Source: Plantago major (Eukaryota > Streptophyta > Magnoliopsida > Lamiales > Plantaginaceae). From it: DNA of 64,000 nucleotides. The position numbers and the translations under genes are program-made. The notes beneath the pieces were generated by a model that worked only from the letters and a program-made list of their open reading frames with translations, searched no databases and was not told the DNA's origin. The stretch is taken from the NCBI GenBank assembly GCA_026545765.1, contig CM048842.1:74895827-74959826 (forward strand). The letters run 5' to 3'. Shown in pieces: positions 46,490-59,000 of the stretch; the stretch's first letter is position 1, and each line of letters starts with the position of its first letter.

Positions 46490-48924
46490 AGAAGGAGTGT
46501 GGCAACGACTGTCACCTTCCTTTATCTTGTCGATCTGTTTTTTGTGTTTGTTTTTTGAAAAGGCCTCGAAGCCCTCAAGTTGTAATTCAATTTCCGTCAA
46601 ATCAATACAACTGTGATTTCATAAACATTGTTAATAATCATGTCCTTCGGATCTCATGATTCTAACAGGCCATGAAGATATTTAACTACTCGATCCGAAA
46701 CTAGATCATACACTGATCCGAATCGGATTAACACAATCAAACAGTGTCCGACCTTGACAAAGGCAAATACGCTTTTATTTCAACAGGAGTACAGAATTAC
46801 AAAGTCAGGGTCCGAAGAGCCCTAATCGAGCTTACAAAAACAAGCTCCTATTCTATCTCTTTTCTACTTCTACAGCGAAGCTTCTTTACTAACCCTAGTC
46901 TACCGAACCAAGCCCCGTCCGAGCACTATTAACTTTATCTGTGGGCGCTCCGAAGGAAGAAGGAATTCCACCATCCCAACTTTGATTGCTTACTGAAAAA
47001 GATTTCGAAGCCCCCTTTCGGACAACCTAAAGACTAACAGCTGCCGGATGAGATAACGGAGGCCATTCAATGCTTCCAGAAAGGATACTTCATCACTTCC
47101 GAACGAAAGAGAGCTCCGAAGCAAGCAAGAAGCGCTATAACAATCCGAATCGCCTCTTGCCAAATACTATTAATACATCCCAGATTCAGAGTATTTGGAA
47201 GGCGACCAACCCGGATAGTCGGAATAACCCAAGTCACTCCGGAGGCTCCCGTTGGTCCGAGTCCCAACTAGACCGGCATTGTCAGGAACACCGTCCCAGA
47301 ATTGCAAGTCGCTCCCTCGAGCCTTCAATTCTGGAACACAGTCACCAACAAAGCCGAGCTGCTCGGACGAAAGACCATAGGCGTAAGACAAACGAGTCAC
47401 CAGAAAGGTTACTTCTGGAAGTCCCCAATGATCCGACTCCAAACAAGCTCAGCACTGTCGGGGACTACTTTCCAGAATTGCAAGTAGCTCCCTCGAGCCT
47501 GCAATCCTGGAAACAAAGTCACCAACAGAACCGAACTGCTCGGATACGTATCTTCAAGGACGAGCTGGAAGACCTACTAAAAAAGGATACATCCGGAGCT
47601 CCCTCAATCCGAGAAACGAACAACTAGACACAATAGGATTGGTAGAAAGCCTTCCAACATCTCGGGCAGTTTTTTACGACCGAACCACGAAATACTGGAA
47701 GGGATTTTACCAAACCAATTCTGCCAACTTGTTGCCCCCCGGGCACATACCCAGAGCAGCATGCCTCGGATGCATTAAGGTTAAAAAACAACTATTTGAA
47801 GATCCCCGAACCATCCAGCTAATCTACCTCTCCGGGGCTAAAAGTAACGAATATAGACCACAGCCCCGGAGAAAGAAGATTAGCCTGACGATCAGAGGAA
47901 TTGACTGCCAAACATTTCAAGTCTCACTCGGCACGGACCGTATCCTCGAAGATCCGAGGCTGGCTTTCCGAGCAATTTAATTTCCAAAACTCTCACCGTG
48001 AACCAGCCCGGGTAGACATCCGAAGCATCGGAGAAACCCTTGGGACAAGATCACGCGCAAGAGTGAAGGTATAAACACGCTCACCAGCCGCTCGGACTCG
48101 AGCTCCGGACCTTTGGTTACTATAAAAGGGAGAGATGTCCTAATGAAAAGCCGTACAAAGCAGGGGTATATATAGAAAGAGAGGATCAATCAGAAGCGGA
48201 CACGTGTCCCATATTCGCCGAAAATGGGCTTGGGCCGAACATGGGCCTAGCTCTTCGGCTTCCATTGGCCCAACCCAATAATCCATCCATACGGTCGGTC
48301 ATATTGACTAAGTTACTCACTCGGACGTATCAAGCCCGGGGCTGACATAACAACCTCCGAAGCAACTGTGATTCGTATAGAGTCACCCTATACTTCATGA
48401 TGATCATCTTTTCATTACCTCACAAGTCATCATGGCTCAGGGTGACGCACCAAGTCAACGTCCGAATCGATGCTACTTACCACGATACAAGGAAATTCTT
48501 TCTCGCAAGCCTTGTCACTCTAAGACGTGGCTCCGAACCGTTCGTGGTCCGGTCTATTTCTATTAAAGGTTCCGATTCGGATGGGCATAATGGTTGATCA
48601 TCCCCCAGGACCCGCACAGAAGAATTTGCATTAGGCAAATTAACGTTCTGGCGGTTTGAATCTCAAGGGTCCGAACCCATTATCCGAGTTCATGAGAGTT
48701 GATGAGCTACTAAACAGATATATGGGATTCATCGCGCGAGAATGTAAACAGAAACATTTAGCATTTCAACAACAAGAATAGTTCCGAGCCACCAATGGGC
48801 CCGGACCAACAACACTCATCGAGTCGGATATATAGTTTTACAAAAAGATGATGAGCAAAAAGGACAACATTATTTTTAGGCCCGGAGGCACCCTACTACA
48901 AAAAACCCGGAGCATACCCCGTCT
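46490..48924. other. Gypsy internal noncoding region between integrase and antisense gene
   Basis: No convincing coding gene. Rich in TCCGA/TCGGA words. TATA-like words on the plus strand at 48120-48129 (ctataaaagg) and about 48167-48175, and a CACGTG G-box core near 48200, could belong to a promoter, but I see no gene they would serve. Contains one tandem duplication (see next entry). Confidence 0.5.
47270..47550. repeat. two-unit tandem duplication, offset about 176 bp
   Basis: The words agaattgcaagt, gctccctcgagcct and agtcaccaaca recur in the same order with a shift of about 176 bp (for example 47298 and 47474). Units are diverged. Confidence 0.7.
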
Positions 48925-51900
48925 TCACTGCCTTCGCCGCTCGGACGAACTAGGTTGAGACCGAGAGGGGCCCCCAGTATCCTTCTCCGGAAGCGCTTGA
49001 CCTTGCTGTTGGGCTGCCTGGGCTAACCTCCGTTCTCTCCGAGCCTCAACTTCTTTCAGGAAGGCCGGACACTGCTCCATCAAGTCTAGGTCGCGATCAA
49101 AGCCATGGACAGGCCCAGGCAGAGTCAGCCAGTCTCGGTTGTGTTCCAAGTGATCCTCCAAAGGAACGAAAACACTGGACATAAGCACCCGAGGGACGAA
49201 GGATGGGAGATACGGACCGCCATGGTTGTACTTCTTGCCCTCCGGCTCATCGCAGACCAGCTCCACAAATTCACACTTAAGCAGGTCTTCGTCCAAGACA
49301 CCCTCCGGAGCAAAGTCCGAGCCATCTCCATTCTTAAAGGCGGACACTCCCTCAGCCTCCAAGTTGCAGTCATCCGGTATCCAACCCTTCCTCCGGCACT
49401 GGTCCACAGCTGCATCAAACCCATCTTGGCGGGCCTCGTCATACTTTGACTCGAACAAAAACTTGCAGGAGTCCGAATCAAGGAAATCTTGGGCAGCCCT
49501 TGTCCGGACCCCCCGAAGCTCCTTCAGCATCTTATCTTTGAAAGTCCGAGAGACACCCACGAACTCGTCCAAACTATCTTGGTGCACTTTCAAGTCAGTC
49601 TCCAAAGATCGAATGGCACTTTTCATCTTGGCCGTCTCCGACTCGGCCTCCTGTTTAGCAGCTATGGCCTTCTTTAGGCGCTCCGAAGTGCTGTTCAACC
49701 GGGACGCTTCAATCGCCCGGGCAGCCTTGGCCAAATCCTCTTCTAGGGTAGCCCTCCGAGCAGCTACCAAGGAGCATGCTTCCACGGCAGCAGCAAGCTA
49801 AAAACAAAAACGAAACATCGGAAGTGTTAGATACCTCCGAACCACAAGAAGATGTAAAACCAACGGAAAATTTAAACTTACTTTGCGCTGAGCGGCAGTT
49901 AACTCCGAGATCCGCTCCAACTCCGAGGCAGCAACCAACCGAGCAACTTCAGCATCCGAATCCAGCTCAGGCGCCTCGCTCATCTTTCCCTTGCCTTTCT
50001 TGGCGGGAGGATTCGGACCTTCGGAGGAGCGCTTTTTTGCAGCCGCAGCGCTCGATCCGCTTGCGGGAGGATCTCGGGACACGGATCTTGGAGGCCTCTT
50101 CGAGCCCTTAGATCCGACCACCTTACCCTTGTCCGGAGTAGGGATAGTTTGGGCCTCTTCGCCCGCAGCAGCTCTCCGAGATTCCTCCACTCGGAACACG
50201 GCAGCATTTCTTGGTTCATCCATCGGGAGTACGGTGGAAGTCTTGATAATTTGGGTCCGGGAACCCTCTGCCAACTCCTTCCGCTGCGCAGCATTTTGTT
50301 GACGCTTCAACTCCCGCATGGTCGACATCGTATACTCGAACCAAAAAGCTGCACATCCGAATCACAATGAGTTGCAAAATACAAAAGAACCTACAAATGG
50401 TAACTACATAGTCGACAAACCGAATCGGACAACCAACCAGAGGAAGAGAGAAACCACTTACTCAAATCCTCCATATTGTCACAAAAACTTGGCTCGGACA
50501 AACCGGCCAAGTAAGGAAGAGGCTGACATATCAGCCCTCGGAAGAAGTACTTTTCCGGCTCTTGACTCCGATGAAGCGCTTGCATCCACAAAGGGATGTT
50601 CCGTGCCGGTGGCTTCCAATCTGGCAGCTTGCCTCGGAAGAATTTCCTCTCAAAATGCCACTGGGGCCTCTCCGCCTCGGATTGCCCGGGCTTCAGAGCC
50701 GGACGGACAAAAATGTACCTCTTGAACCATTGGATTCCCAACGAGGACAGGGGGTCAACAAAAAACGTGTACGCCTGGCGACATACGAACGTATAGAACC
50801 ATGTGTTCCTATTACTTACACTTATGTTGAATAATTTACGAAAATTATCGAATGTGACCGGGATGCCTTTATATTTACATAAGACCCCGAAGCACATCAG
50901 ATTTCAGGAGTTGGGGATGATCAGTGCGGACTCAACCCATCTTGCTCAAAATCTCCGAAACTTCGGACGTCTGGTAGCCGCCACCCACAATGGAGACTTA
51001 TCTCATAAACACACATGTATCCCGGAGGCGGATTATAAAAAGCATGAGACTCGTCCGGAACGAGAATCTCCACACACTCCGGGATCTCATATCTCCTCCG
51101 GAGCTCATCCACTTCATCGACTCGGATGGTTGAGGCACAGGTAGGCAAAGTACCGTCTTCATTCAACTCGCCCTCCGGATCGGGGTGAGTGACCTCGTCT
51201 TTAGACCGAGGGAACTTTACTTGGAATACGTCCTCACCCTTCCTCAGCCTCTCCGGACGCTCTTCCTAAGCCATCTGCCGACTCGATCCTGCTTGCCCAG
51301 CAGATTCCACACGGAGCACACGAGCGGATGGCTCTACACTTTCTTCCTCTTCGGAACCAGAATCTTGGCCCCGCACACCTTCTTCTGCCTCATCTTCCTC
51401 GGATGAGGACGCTAACTCTACGACAGTCCGAAGAGGCGCAGCGACATGCACACGATCCTCCTCACCCTCTTCGAAGATGCTCAAATTGGGAGGTGCTTCC
51501 GAGGTATCATGAACTTCCTCGATGATCGACGCCTGCGGATCCGGAACGAACGGGACTCGATTAGGATTACTCCTAAAATTATAACCAAGGTTGCGAATTA
51601 AAGATTGGATCTCTACCGGAAGTTCGAATTCTTGGCCAGCCCGACCCGGGCGACGAGTTCCTACAACTCGCGAACTTGTTTCTTGAGCCGCTACAATAAC
51701 CTGCACATGGGACACTCGCAGGTAATCCTGACGCCTCGGAGGACCTGGATCCGGAACAACTAACCGAAGTAAGGAACTTACCTCGGGCTCTTCCCGGCTC
51801 GGATGGGGCGCTTGTTCCACCTCCAGTACTTCGTCGCCATCTACGATCTCAATCTCCTCGGAGCTATCGGTTAAAGATATCGCTTCGGAGTCATATCCCT

Positions 51901-51937
51901 CTGCCTCGGATCGATTTTGGCTATCACTCTCGGACAT
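48925..51937 (-). pseudogene. antisense accessory gene of the Gypsy-Tat element, spliced, decayed
   Basis: ATG at 51937 (MSESDSQNRS) directly after a good 3' splice site. Proposed exons: 51937-50462, 50348-49882, 49797-48925; introns 50461-50349 (GTAAGT...GCAG, phase 1) and 49881-49798 (GTAAGT...TTTTAG, phase 0); a 5'-UTR intron 52204-51939. About 940 codons. The middle part (RRRYEIPECVEI ... PPPGYMCVYEISL ... CKYKGIPVTF) matches the pattern of the 'putative gypsy type transposon' domain, PF04195 from memory. The C-terminal exon is a Lys/Glu-rich coiled coil. Broken by a TAG at 51266-51268, two small frameshifts and a TGA near 50900-50960. Antisense extra ORFs are known in Tat elements. Confidence 0.78.
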
Positions 51938-52364
51938 CCTAGGGAAAGGAGAAAGTAATTTCGTAAGCTTTAAGATGGCAGTCCGAGAGGTTGTTTATGT
52001 ATATTAAAGTGGTCAGTTTATAAGCAAACACTACTGGCTTTCCCAGGCGAAGTTAGTTCGGAGTCAGTAAGATGCTGATTCGGCGTTAGTCAACATTGAG
52101 AACGTATGGAGTATTAAAACTATAATACACATCATAAGCATGCATCCGAGCAACTAGAACAAAAACAATGCAGACAAATGATAAGACGAGACAAGTAAAC
52201 TTACTTGGACTCGGATGATTAGATGGAAATGCCTTGGCTTCGTATGCAATCTCGTGCTTCGGATCTCTCGTCGCTCGCTTCGGATTGATGGTAGTCGCTT
52301 TGGATATACTCAGAATGCAAAAATTCTCTCTCTAAACGGTGAGCAAATGAACCGGCCAACCCCT

Positions 52365-52374
52365 CTATTTATAG
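52365..52374 (-). promoter_or_regulatory. TATA box of the Gypsy antisense gene
   Basis: CTATAAATAG on the minus strand, about 160 bp upstream of the first splice donor at 52204. It fits a promoter reading leftward into the antisense gene, independent of the LTR. Confidence 0.6.
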
Positions 52375-53010
52375 AGGGCCATATTGGGAACTCCAACCGT
52401 CACGATTTATCGGGATTAAATCTCAATCGTAGATCAAAAATCATCCAACGGCATAGTACAAATATACCAGGTGAAATGACGAACTGGTACAACAAAATTA
52501 TCTCACGGATAGGCAAATACAACAACTATCCCACTCTCGGGCGGCAGACAACACGACAGTTCCGGATTATCATCTTCTCGGACGCCTAGCGGCTTATCAG
52601 TCCAACATAACTTGCCCACACAAGGAACCTCGTTTACTCGAGCGATTACATTTCGGACCTCCACTTGACCACAGAGGTTGGTTCGGACGGGACACGCACC
52701 TACGGTCCGCCACCGTAGCTCATCAAAGGTACACTACCGATGTTCGGAGCCTAAACTTAGTCTCCATTACAAATACCCTTTTTTCTTTTTTCTTCACTTC
52801 GTTGCCCTTCGGACCCAGCCCCTCGGATGGCAACGATGTTTTAGAAAAAGAAAAAAGGGGGGGGGGGAGAGAGACTAAGTCAGTGGCCACACGAAGTACG
52901 ATTTACACCTTTTTTCAACTCGTTTAGGCGGATTGGACTGAAGAACGGATCCTTCTTCAACAGCTTCCCAAGCCAATAGTTCCACAACTATCTTCTACTA
53001 AGATACTTGG
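52375..53010. other. Gypsy 3' noncoding region with an upstream purine tract
   Basis: No ORF of interest. A purine-only run at about 52844-52874 (aaaaag, aaaaaa, then about 12 G, then gagagaga) resembles a second polypurine tract about 150 bp before the true one. Confidence 0.5.
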
Positions 53011-53026
53011 AAACTAGGGGGACATA
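53011..53026 (+). promoter_or_regulatory. polypurine tract of the Gypsy element
   Basis: aaactagggggacata immediately before the right LTR; the normal plus-strand priming site. Confidence 0.8.
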
Positions 53027-53970
53027 TGTTGATACGAAAATATGCCCAATCCGTCATAAAGGACCTAGGAACGAATCCTAAGGCATCCCAAGTCATCCAA
53101 TGGATCCGAGACACTTTGGTCCGAGCCAACGATCCGATCCGGGCAGACCAACCATGGTCCGACCCACATTGAAAGAAAGGGATGAAGGTTTTGGACCTAC
53201 AAGGCCCGACTCGGAACCACGGGTCTGACCCACCTTGGTCCGAGCCTCTCTGGGAAAGGAGCATAGTGCTAAGTCAGTACCCTCTCCGACCCAAGGACTC
53301 CGATCCGGATGTCAACTCGGATCCAGCATGACCATCTCATAAAGCAACCAAGCAAATGGGCACCAAAGAGTGAGATGTCCGAACCCAGGAGCTCCGAATC
53401 GGAAGAGTTGGACAGGCAGGAGAACTTCCTCAGCTGACAACCAAATATGGTCCGGACCAGTCGTCCGGACCCATCTCTCCGAACCTGGGATCTCGGCAGA
53501 ACTAGTCACATCCTCAAGAACTCTCCCAATAATGACCAAATTACCCCTAAAGCCCAAGATGGCATGGGCTAAAGCTTCATTATTGGGCTATGGGCCTCAT
53601 ATTAGCATTGGTGGCTCAATCGTAGCCTTACACTTGGCGCAATCCTAGCAAGGCCTTCCATTTTGATGATAGCCTATAAATAAGGCACACATCCCCACAA
53701 GTAAGTCACTTCGGACAAGTCACATCATGACCTCAATCCCGAATATTATACAGAGTTGATCTTTAGTCACTCTCGAGTAAAGTCTCATCCCGGTTTGACA
53801 CTTAGCAAACCGGGCACTAAACCACCCCACTCAAGTGTGCAGGTCCTTACCGAAGTAGTTGGTCGCTGGTTCTTACGCCTTGATCCTTACCTAGCAAGGA
53901 GCTTCTTACCTTGGCACCCATCAGTGGAGTTGAAATAAATCTAAGTAGTTGGGGAGTTACACCCTCAACA
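53027..53970 (+). repeat. right LTR of the Gypsy-Tat element
   Basis: 944 bp, nearly identical to 38509-39452, TATA box at 53674-53682, followed by target duplication ACAGG (53971-53975). Confidence 0.95.
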
Positions 53971-54370
53971 ACAGGAAATTTGCAGACTGATCCATAGAAC
54001 TACTGTTGAAGACTTGAAGAGTTGAAGACTAGTCTATTAGGATGTTTACTTGGAGCTTGGTTACTCCTGTTGTCCTAATTTACTATGTAATTTTTTGTAT
54101 TTTTACTGACTGAGCTAAACTTGTTCTATGTATTGAAGTTATCTGTAATCTCTCTTTGTAACTTATCTGAAGAACTTACTCTCAGATAGTATTCTATAAA
54201 AGATAACTTGTCAGCAAAGATCACACCTTGTGATTTGGTTGATGTTTACTTTCTGCACTTAATTGAATGAATTGAAAATCTTAAGAAAAGATTAAGTGTT
54301 GGATTGTTCACTCATCCAGATTTGTAATAGGTCAGATAGTCATCGTTGACTGATCAAAAAGGGGGAAATT
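53971..54370 (+). other. end of accessory gene and 3' leader of Copia copy C
   Basis: The accessory-gene frame resumes after the Gypsy insertion (AGG AAA TTT) and stops at a TGA near 53987-53989. About 370 bp of noncoding leader follow, ending in the polypurine tract aaaaagggggaaatt (54356-54370). Confidence 0.85.
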
Positions 54371-56083
54371 TGTTGGGAAATTTGTTAGGAAATTTGTTAG
54401 ATATGTTGTTAGAAATATCTGTTTAGATTTTGATCAGCAACATGATGACTTATCTTAGTCTCAGAAAGGTGATTAGTACTCTTGGTTCACTTGAACATTG
54501 TAAAAGAGGAAACCCACTAAGTATGATAGTCTAGCTAATCTTGTATAGGATGTTAGGTCTCAAAATGTAATTTTTATTTTATGAAGAGAAGACCAAGAAG
54601 AAGACATCCAAGCAGAACAAGCTCAACGACATTGAAGACTTGAAGAAACTGCACAAGATTACTGAAACAGTTTTTCAGATACCTTAGCCAGATATCTTGA
54701 AGACACGAATAGTTTTAAACAAACTGTGTCACAAGAGATATCTGAGAAATAAAAGGTCTAACTGAAAACAAGGAATCTATCCACAGATATCTATTCTCAG
54801 ATACTTTGAGCTTTAACCACATTTCTGAAAAAGAAATATATATATTGCAAACAAAGTTGTTTCAATAAATGTGGTATCTGAAGATTGAAGATAAGGACGT
54901 GCAAAGAATCAGATAATTCTAGTCTCTGATACAAAGCATATTTCCGTTGGCACTACAGGACAAAAAGTATAGTACAATGCATTTAATGCACGAGAGATGT
55001 CGAACAAAAGCAAGCGACTTCGAAGAAGAAGACAAAACTTTCTAAAGATTATACACAGATATCAATAGTTTGAATTTGAGCCTAACGGATACTATTCAAA
55101 CGGCACTCAAATTCATCTATAAATATCAACACTTAGACTGCTTGAGAAGACACACCTTGAACTGCATAAAAACGCTGAACATCTTACTCTCTCAAAGCAA
55201 ACTACTTACTTTCAAAGCTTTCTGTTGCGACCAAAGCTTTTGATCTTAAGTAACACTGAAGTTCTAAGTGTCCTGATCCTAAAAAAGCATAGCTATATGT
55301 GAAAGAGTTGAATTGAAAGATCAAGTATCTGAGATTCATTCTCTTGAACACTTATCTAAGACTTGGGTCAGTAAAAAGAACAAGATACCATACATTGAAA
55401 AGTGTATTAAGTATACTTGATTCACAGAGCTATCTGAATAACTGAATAAATTATTAAAGAAGCTCATCTGACAACTCAAACCGAAACCAACACCATAACT
55501 GGCGTGGAGTACAGGAAGTACTTAGTTTGAAAAATCAGGGAATAACTCCAAGGTTAACGGAGTATAGGAAGTACTTGATTTTGGTAACTAAGGAATAGCT
55601 CCAAGGTTATTGAGTATAGGAAGTACTTAGCTTGGGAAGCTAGGGAATAACTCAAAAAGGTTTCTGAGTATAGGAAGTACTTGGCTGTGAAAGCCGGGGA
55701 ACAACTCAGGGGGAACATTTGGTTGGGAACCATCTGTTTAAAGGAATCTTAGAATAGGATTTTTGTAAGGTGACCTCAATTATCTATTCTAGTGAATTCT
55801 AGGTCTCTGAAAGACCGAAGTGGATTAGTTGGAGGATTACGCCACCTCCAGATACCACTATACTTGCTGTGTTATTTACTTTTCTGTACTTACATTTCAG
55901 CAACACACACACACATTTTAACTGTTTCTGCACTTATCTATCTTAAGTCTTCCGCGCTCTGAATCTAAGTATCAGATATCTACTCAGATATCTGAGAAAT
56001 AGTTTTTATCGACAAAAGTTTTAAAAGACTATTCACCCCCCCCCCCCCTTCAGTCTTTTACTTTGCCGTTATCTGGACCAACA
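54371..56083 (+). repeat. 3' LTR of Copia copy C
   Basis: 1,713 bp, TGTTGGGAAA to GGACCAACA. TATA at 55117-55125, 53-bp repeats at about 55500-55710, and a run of 13 C at 56036-56048 (7 C in the 5' LTR). It abuts the accessory gene of copy D at 56084. Confidence 0.95.
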
Positions 56084-59000
56084 GCAACCATCTCAGAGAT
56101 TGGTTTCTTCCCTTTCTGGGAGGAGGATGGTACTTCTTTTGAAGATGATGCAGCCTTAGCATCATGCTTGACTTCAGATACTTCTTCAGTATCGAGTTCT
56201 TTGGTGATAGCATTCACAGCATCCTGTAGCTCTTTAACCTCAGAGTAAGCAATCATTTCTTGTAAGTATTGATCTTGTAGTTGATCAAGCTTGTCTCTGG
56301 ATCTAGCTATTTGATCTTCCAGTTGAAGATGGAGCTGTTGTTCTTCTTCCAACAGTTGTTTGAGTTGAGCAGTTTTGGTTTGAGTGTTTAATATTTTCTG
56401 ATTGGTTTCTTCAGAAAGCTCAACTACTTGTTCAGTAGTAACTAGGTGTTGGGAAGATGGATGAGTAGATTTCTGAGGAGATGGAGACGGAGATTTCTGT
56501 GAAGTCTTCTCAGTGTGCTTTTCAGCAGCTGAGGCATTATTCTTTAGCGAAATTCCTCCGGTCCCTGGTGCAGGGGCATCATCATCATCCTTTTTGTCTG
56601 TGTCATCCTTTTGGTGATGGTCAGTGGGAGGTTCATCGAAGTCATTTTCGTTTATCTCTTCCTCCTCATCATCTTCAGATACAAGATTGATTACTTCAGG
56701 AATAGTGATCTTCTGCCCATTAACCTCTTCTTGTTCAGAAGGTATAAATTGCAGAGTTTGGGGCAGAACTGGCTTGAATGCCATCTGTAATCTTGTCTGA
56801 CCATCTGCCTGTTCAAAGGCTTGTATCAAACTGTGCGCCACTTCTCTGGAGAAATCCTTATGCAATAAAGTCGAATGGCGTATGTCTTTGGTAGGGAACA
56901 TTGCATGGATATATGTCTCCAAGTCAAGAGCTCGTGCTCAAATCTGTTTTTGGTTGATCTGTGATTCTCAATATTTCAGAGAGATCAGAGCACCTTAACC
57001 TTTGCCATTTCTTGAAGCATTGAATATGCTTTGGCAGGGTGTGAGCTTTGAAGAAGGGAAGTAGGTCCCTTTTCTCATCATTGGGAGCCTGCTTTGCACT
57101 TGTTTGAGCCTGAAAGAAAGAGTTTTGAGTGAGCTTCAAAACTTTTATAGATATCTGAGTAGAAGTGTAGTTTAGTTTCTGAGTTACCTGAGTAAGTACT
57201 TGTGCTCGAGACTTGTGCTCTTGAGACAATTGGTGTCTCAGATATCTTGTTGTGAGGCGGAGACTTGGAAGTCTGGTCCTCATCAACCTTTCTTTCTTGA
57301 ACCTGAGAATTAAAATTATCACAATACTTAGGAAATTTTATCAAGAAAACTTTAGATGACAAATCAGATATCTGAGAGGTCAATTACCTCCATGGGAGGC
57401 TCAGATATTTGTCTCTCAGAGACTTGTGCAGTCTCTGGAATCTTTTCTTGTGATGAAGGCCTTGATGCCTCATCAATTTCCATAGGTGCAGGGGATGTCG
57501 CAACTCTGTCCCCTTGCACTTCTACTTCTGAGTGAGCCTGTGAGTAGAAAGTATTGAGTAATTTAGAAGAAGTTTGAGATAACCTAAGGTGAAGAATTTT
57601 TATCACTGATTTTCATATACCTTCATACTGGAAGGCTCAATGATCTGTTCTTCAGAAACCTTGTCGGTTTCTGGGTTTTCTTCTGGCATTTCTGCCTTAT
57701 CTTCCTCTTTCTCAGTTGGAGCCTGTTAGAAACATTCACTTAATTGGTTAAGTAAATTATCGTATAACTGAAAAATGACAACTCAAGAAACATTTTATCA
57801 CCTGTAGGACAGGCTCAGATTTCTTAAGAGGTGAGGTTGATGAGACCTCTTTCTCAGTTTCTGAGGCAAGCTTTCCAGCTTCCTCTTGTCCTTGTGTTTC
57901 TAACTCAGCCTGTAACAAAGAATTTCTATAAATAACAAGATGTACAAGCATAAAATTTGCACAAGATAAGAGTTAAACCATTCAACTACCTGATCTGTGT
58001 CAGGCTGATTGGTCTCTGAAACTTGTGACCTTTCTATACATTGGTCTTCTTGTTCCAGTATTTTTTCTTTGTTTGAAGTTTCAGGTACTTCACACCTTTC
58101 CTGAGTATGAAACTCAGTTGCCTCCCCTTGTTGATCATTCTGAGTAGATGTCTCAGTTTGATCCCTCTTATTGAGTTGGGGAACCTGCTCTTTTGCAGGA
58201 TTTTCTTCAGCATACTGCATTGCTGGTAATTCGAAATGGAGTTCATTTACCATTTCATCAACCACTTGTGGCTGTTGTGGTTGTGGTTGTTGTGGTTGTC
58301 TGGAAGCAGACGATTGGTCAGTAGAATGTTCTTCCAGATTTTTAAATGTGGCATTTTCATCAGCATCTGCCACCACTAAATTACCACTCATCAGGGCTTC
58401 TTGAAGTTGTGCATAAGAAACATTCCCTGAAGATGTGTTTGCACCAACAACCTTTGCTATAGGTGCTTGTTCAGCAACCTGAGGTGTAGGTTCTTCTTCA
58501 GAAACCTTTTCACCAGTTACTATTTCAGTAACCTTAACCCTCTTTGCTCTTTCTAGAACTTGAGAGATGACTAGTTCATCATCTTCATCGTCAGAGCTCT
58601 CATCAACATTGGGAACTGATTGGTCCATTACTCCTGCGATTTCTGCTAATAGGGCTTGGTGCTTTTCACCTGTTTTGGCAGCATTAGCAAGTTCATCAGC
58701 AAGGCATTCTGCATTAGTCGCAACATTTCTGAACGCACTTTCTCTTGCTGAGTCTACTTGTTCAGTAGTTGATGATTCTTTTGCAGCATTGATGAGTTGA
58801 TCTGCCTTTATCAGTTCATCGGCAAGGCCTGTAGATATCTGAGAATCAACAACCTCTCTGGGTGTGTCTTCTGATTTGCCAGCAGACTTCTTTCTTGAAG
58901 TTCTGGGCTTCTTGGTCGCAACCTTTTCTTCAGATACCTTTTCAGACTTACGCTTCTTAGAACCTTTCTGAGACCCAGTAACCTTTTTCATCAAGTCTGT

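Larger units (their letters stand above)
38509..53970 (+). mobile_element. Ty3/Gypsy Tat-lineage retrotransposon inserted in copy C, anomalous left side
   Basis: Left LTR 38509-39452, internal region from about 40520, polypurine tract at 53011-53026, right LTR 53027-53970. Target duplication ACAGG at 38504-38508 and 53971-53975. The lineage call rests on the second (archaeal-type) RNase H after the RT-RNase H and on the antisense gene downstream of integrase. The PBS and gag start are missing; instead 39453-40396 duplicates the Copia flank found again at 53971-54914. Confidence 0.85.
23079..56083 (+). mobile_element. Copia copy C, full-length, about 17.5 kb without nested insertions
   Basis: 5' LTR 23079-24787, PBS 24790, gag, pol, 28-bp repeats, accessory gene, polypurine tract (54356-54370) and 3' LTR 54371-56083. 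It is inserted in the accessory gene of copy D: right flank GCAAC (56084-56088), left flank a degraded form of the same (aagaatcg at 23072-23079, which overlaps the first LTR base). The two LTRs are nearly identical apart from CAG/CTG-linked differences, which suggests a young insertion. A CACTA element and a Gypsy element lie inside its accessory gene. Confidence 0.88.
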
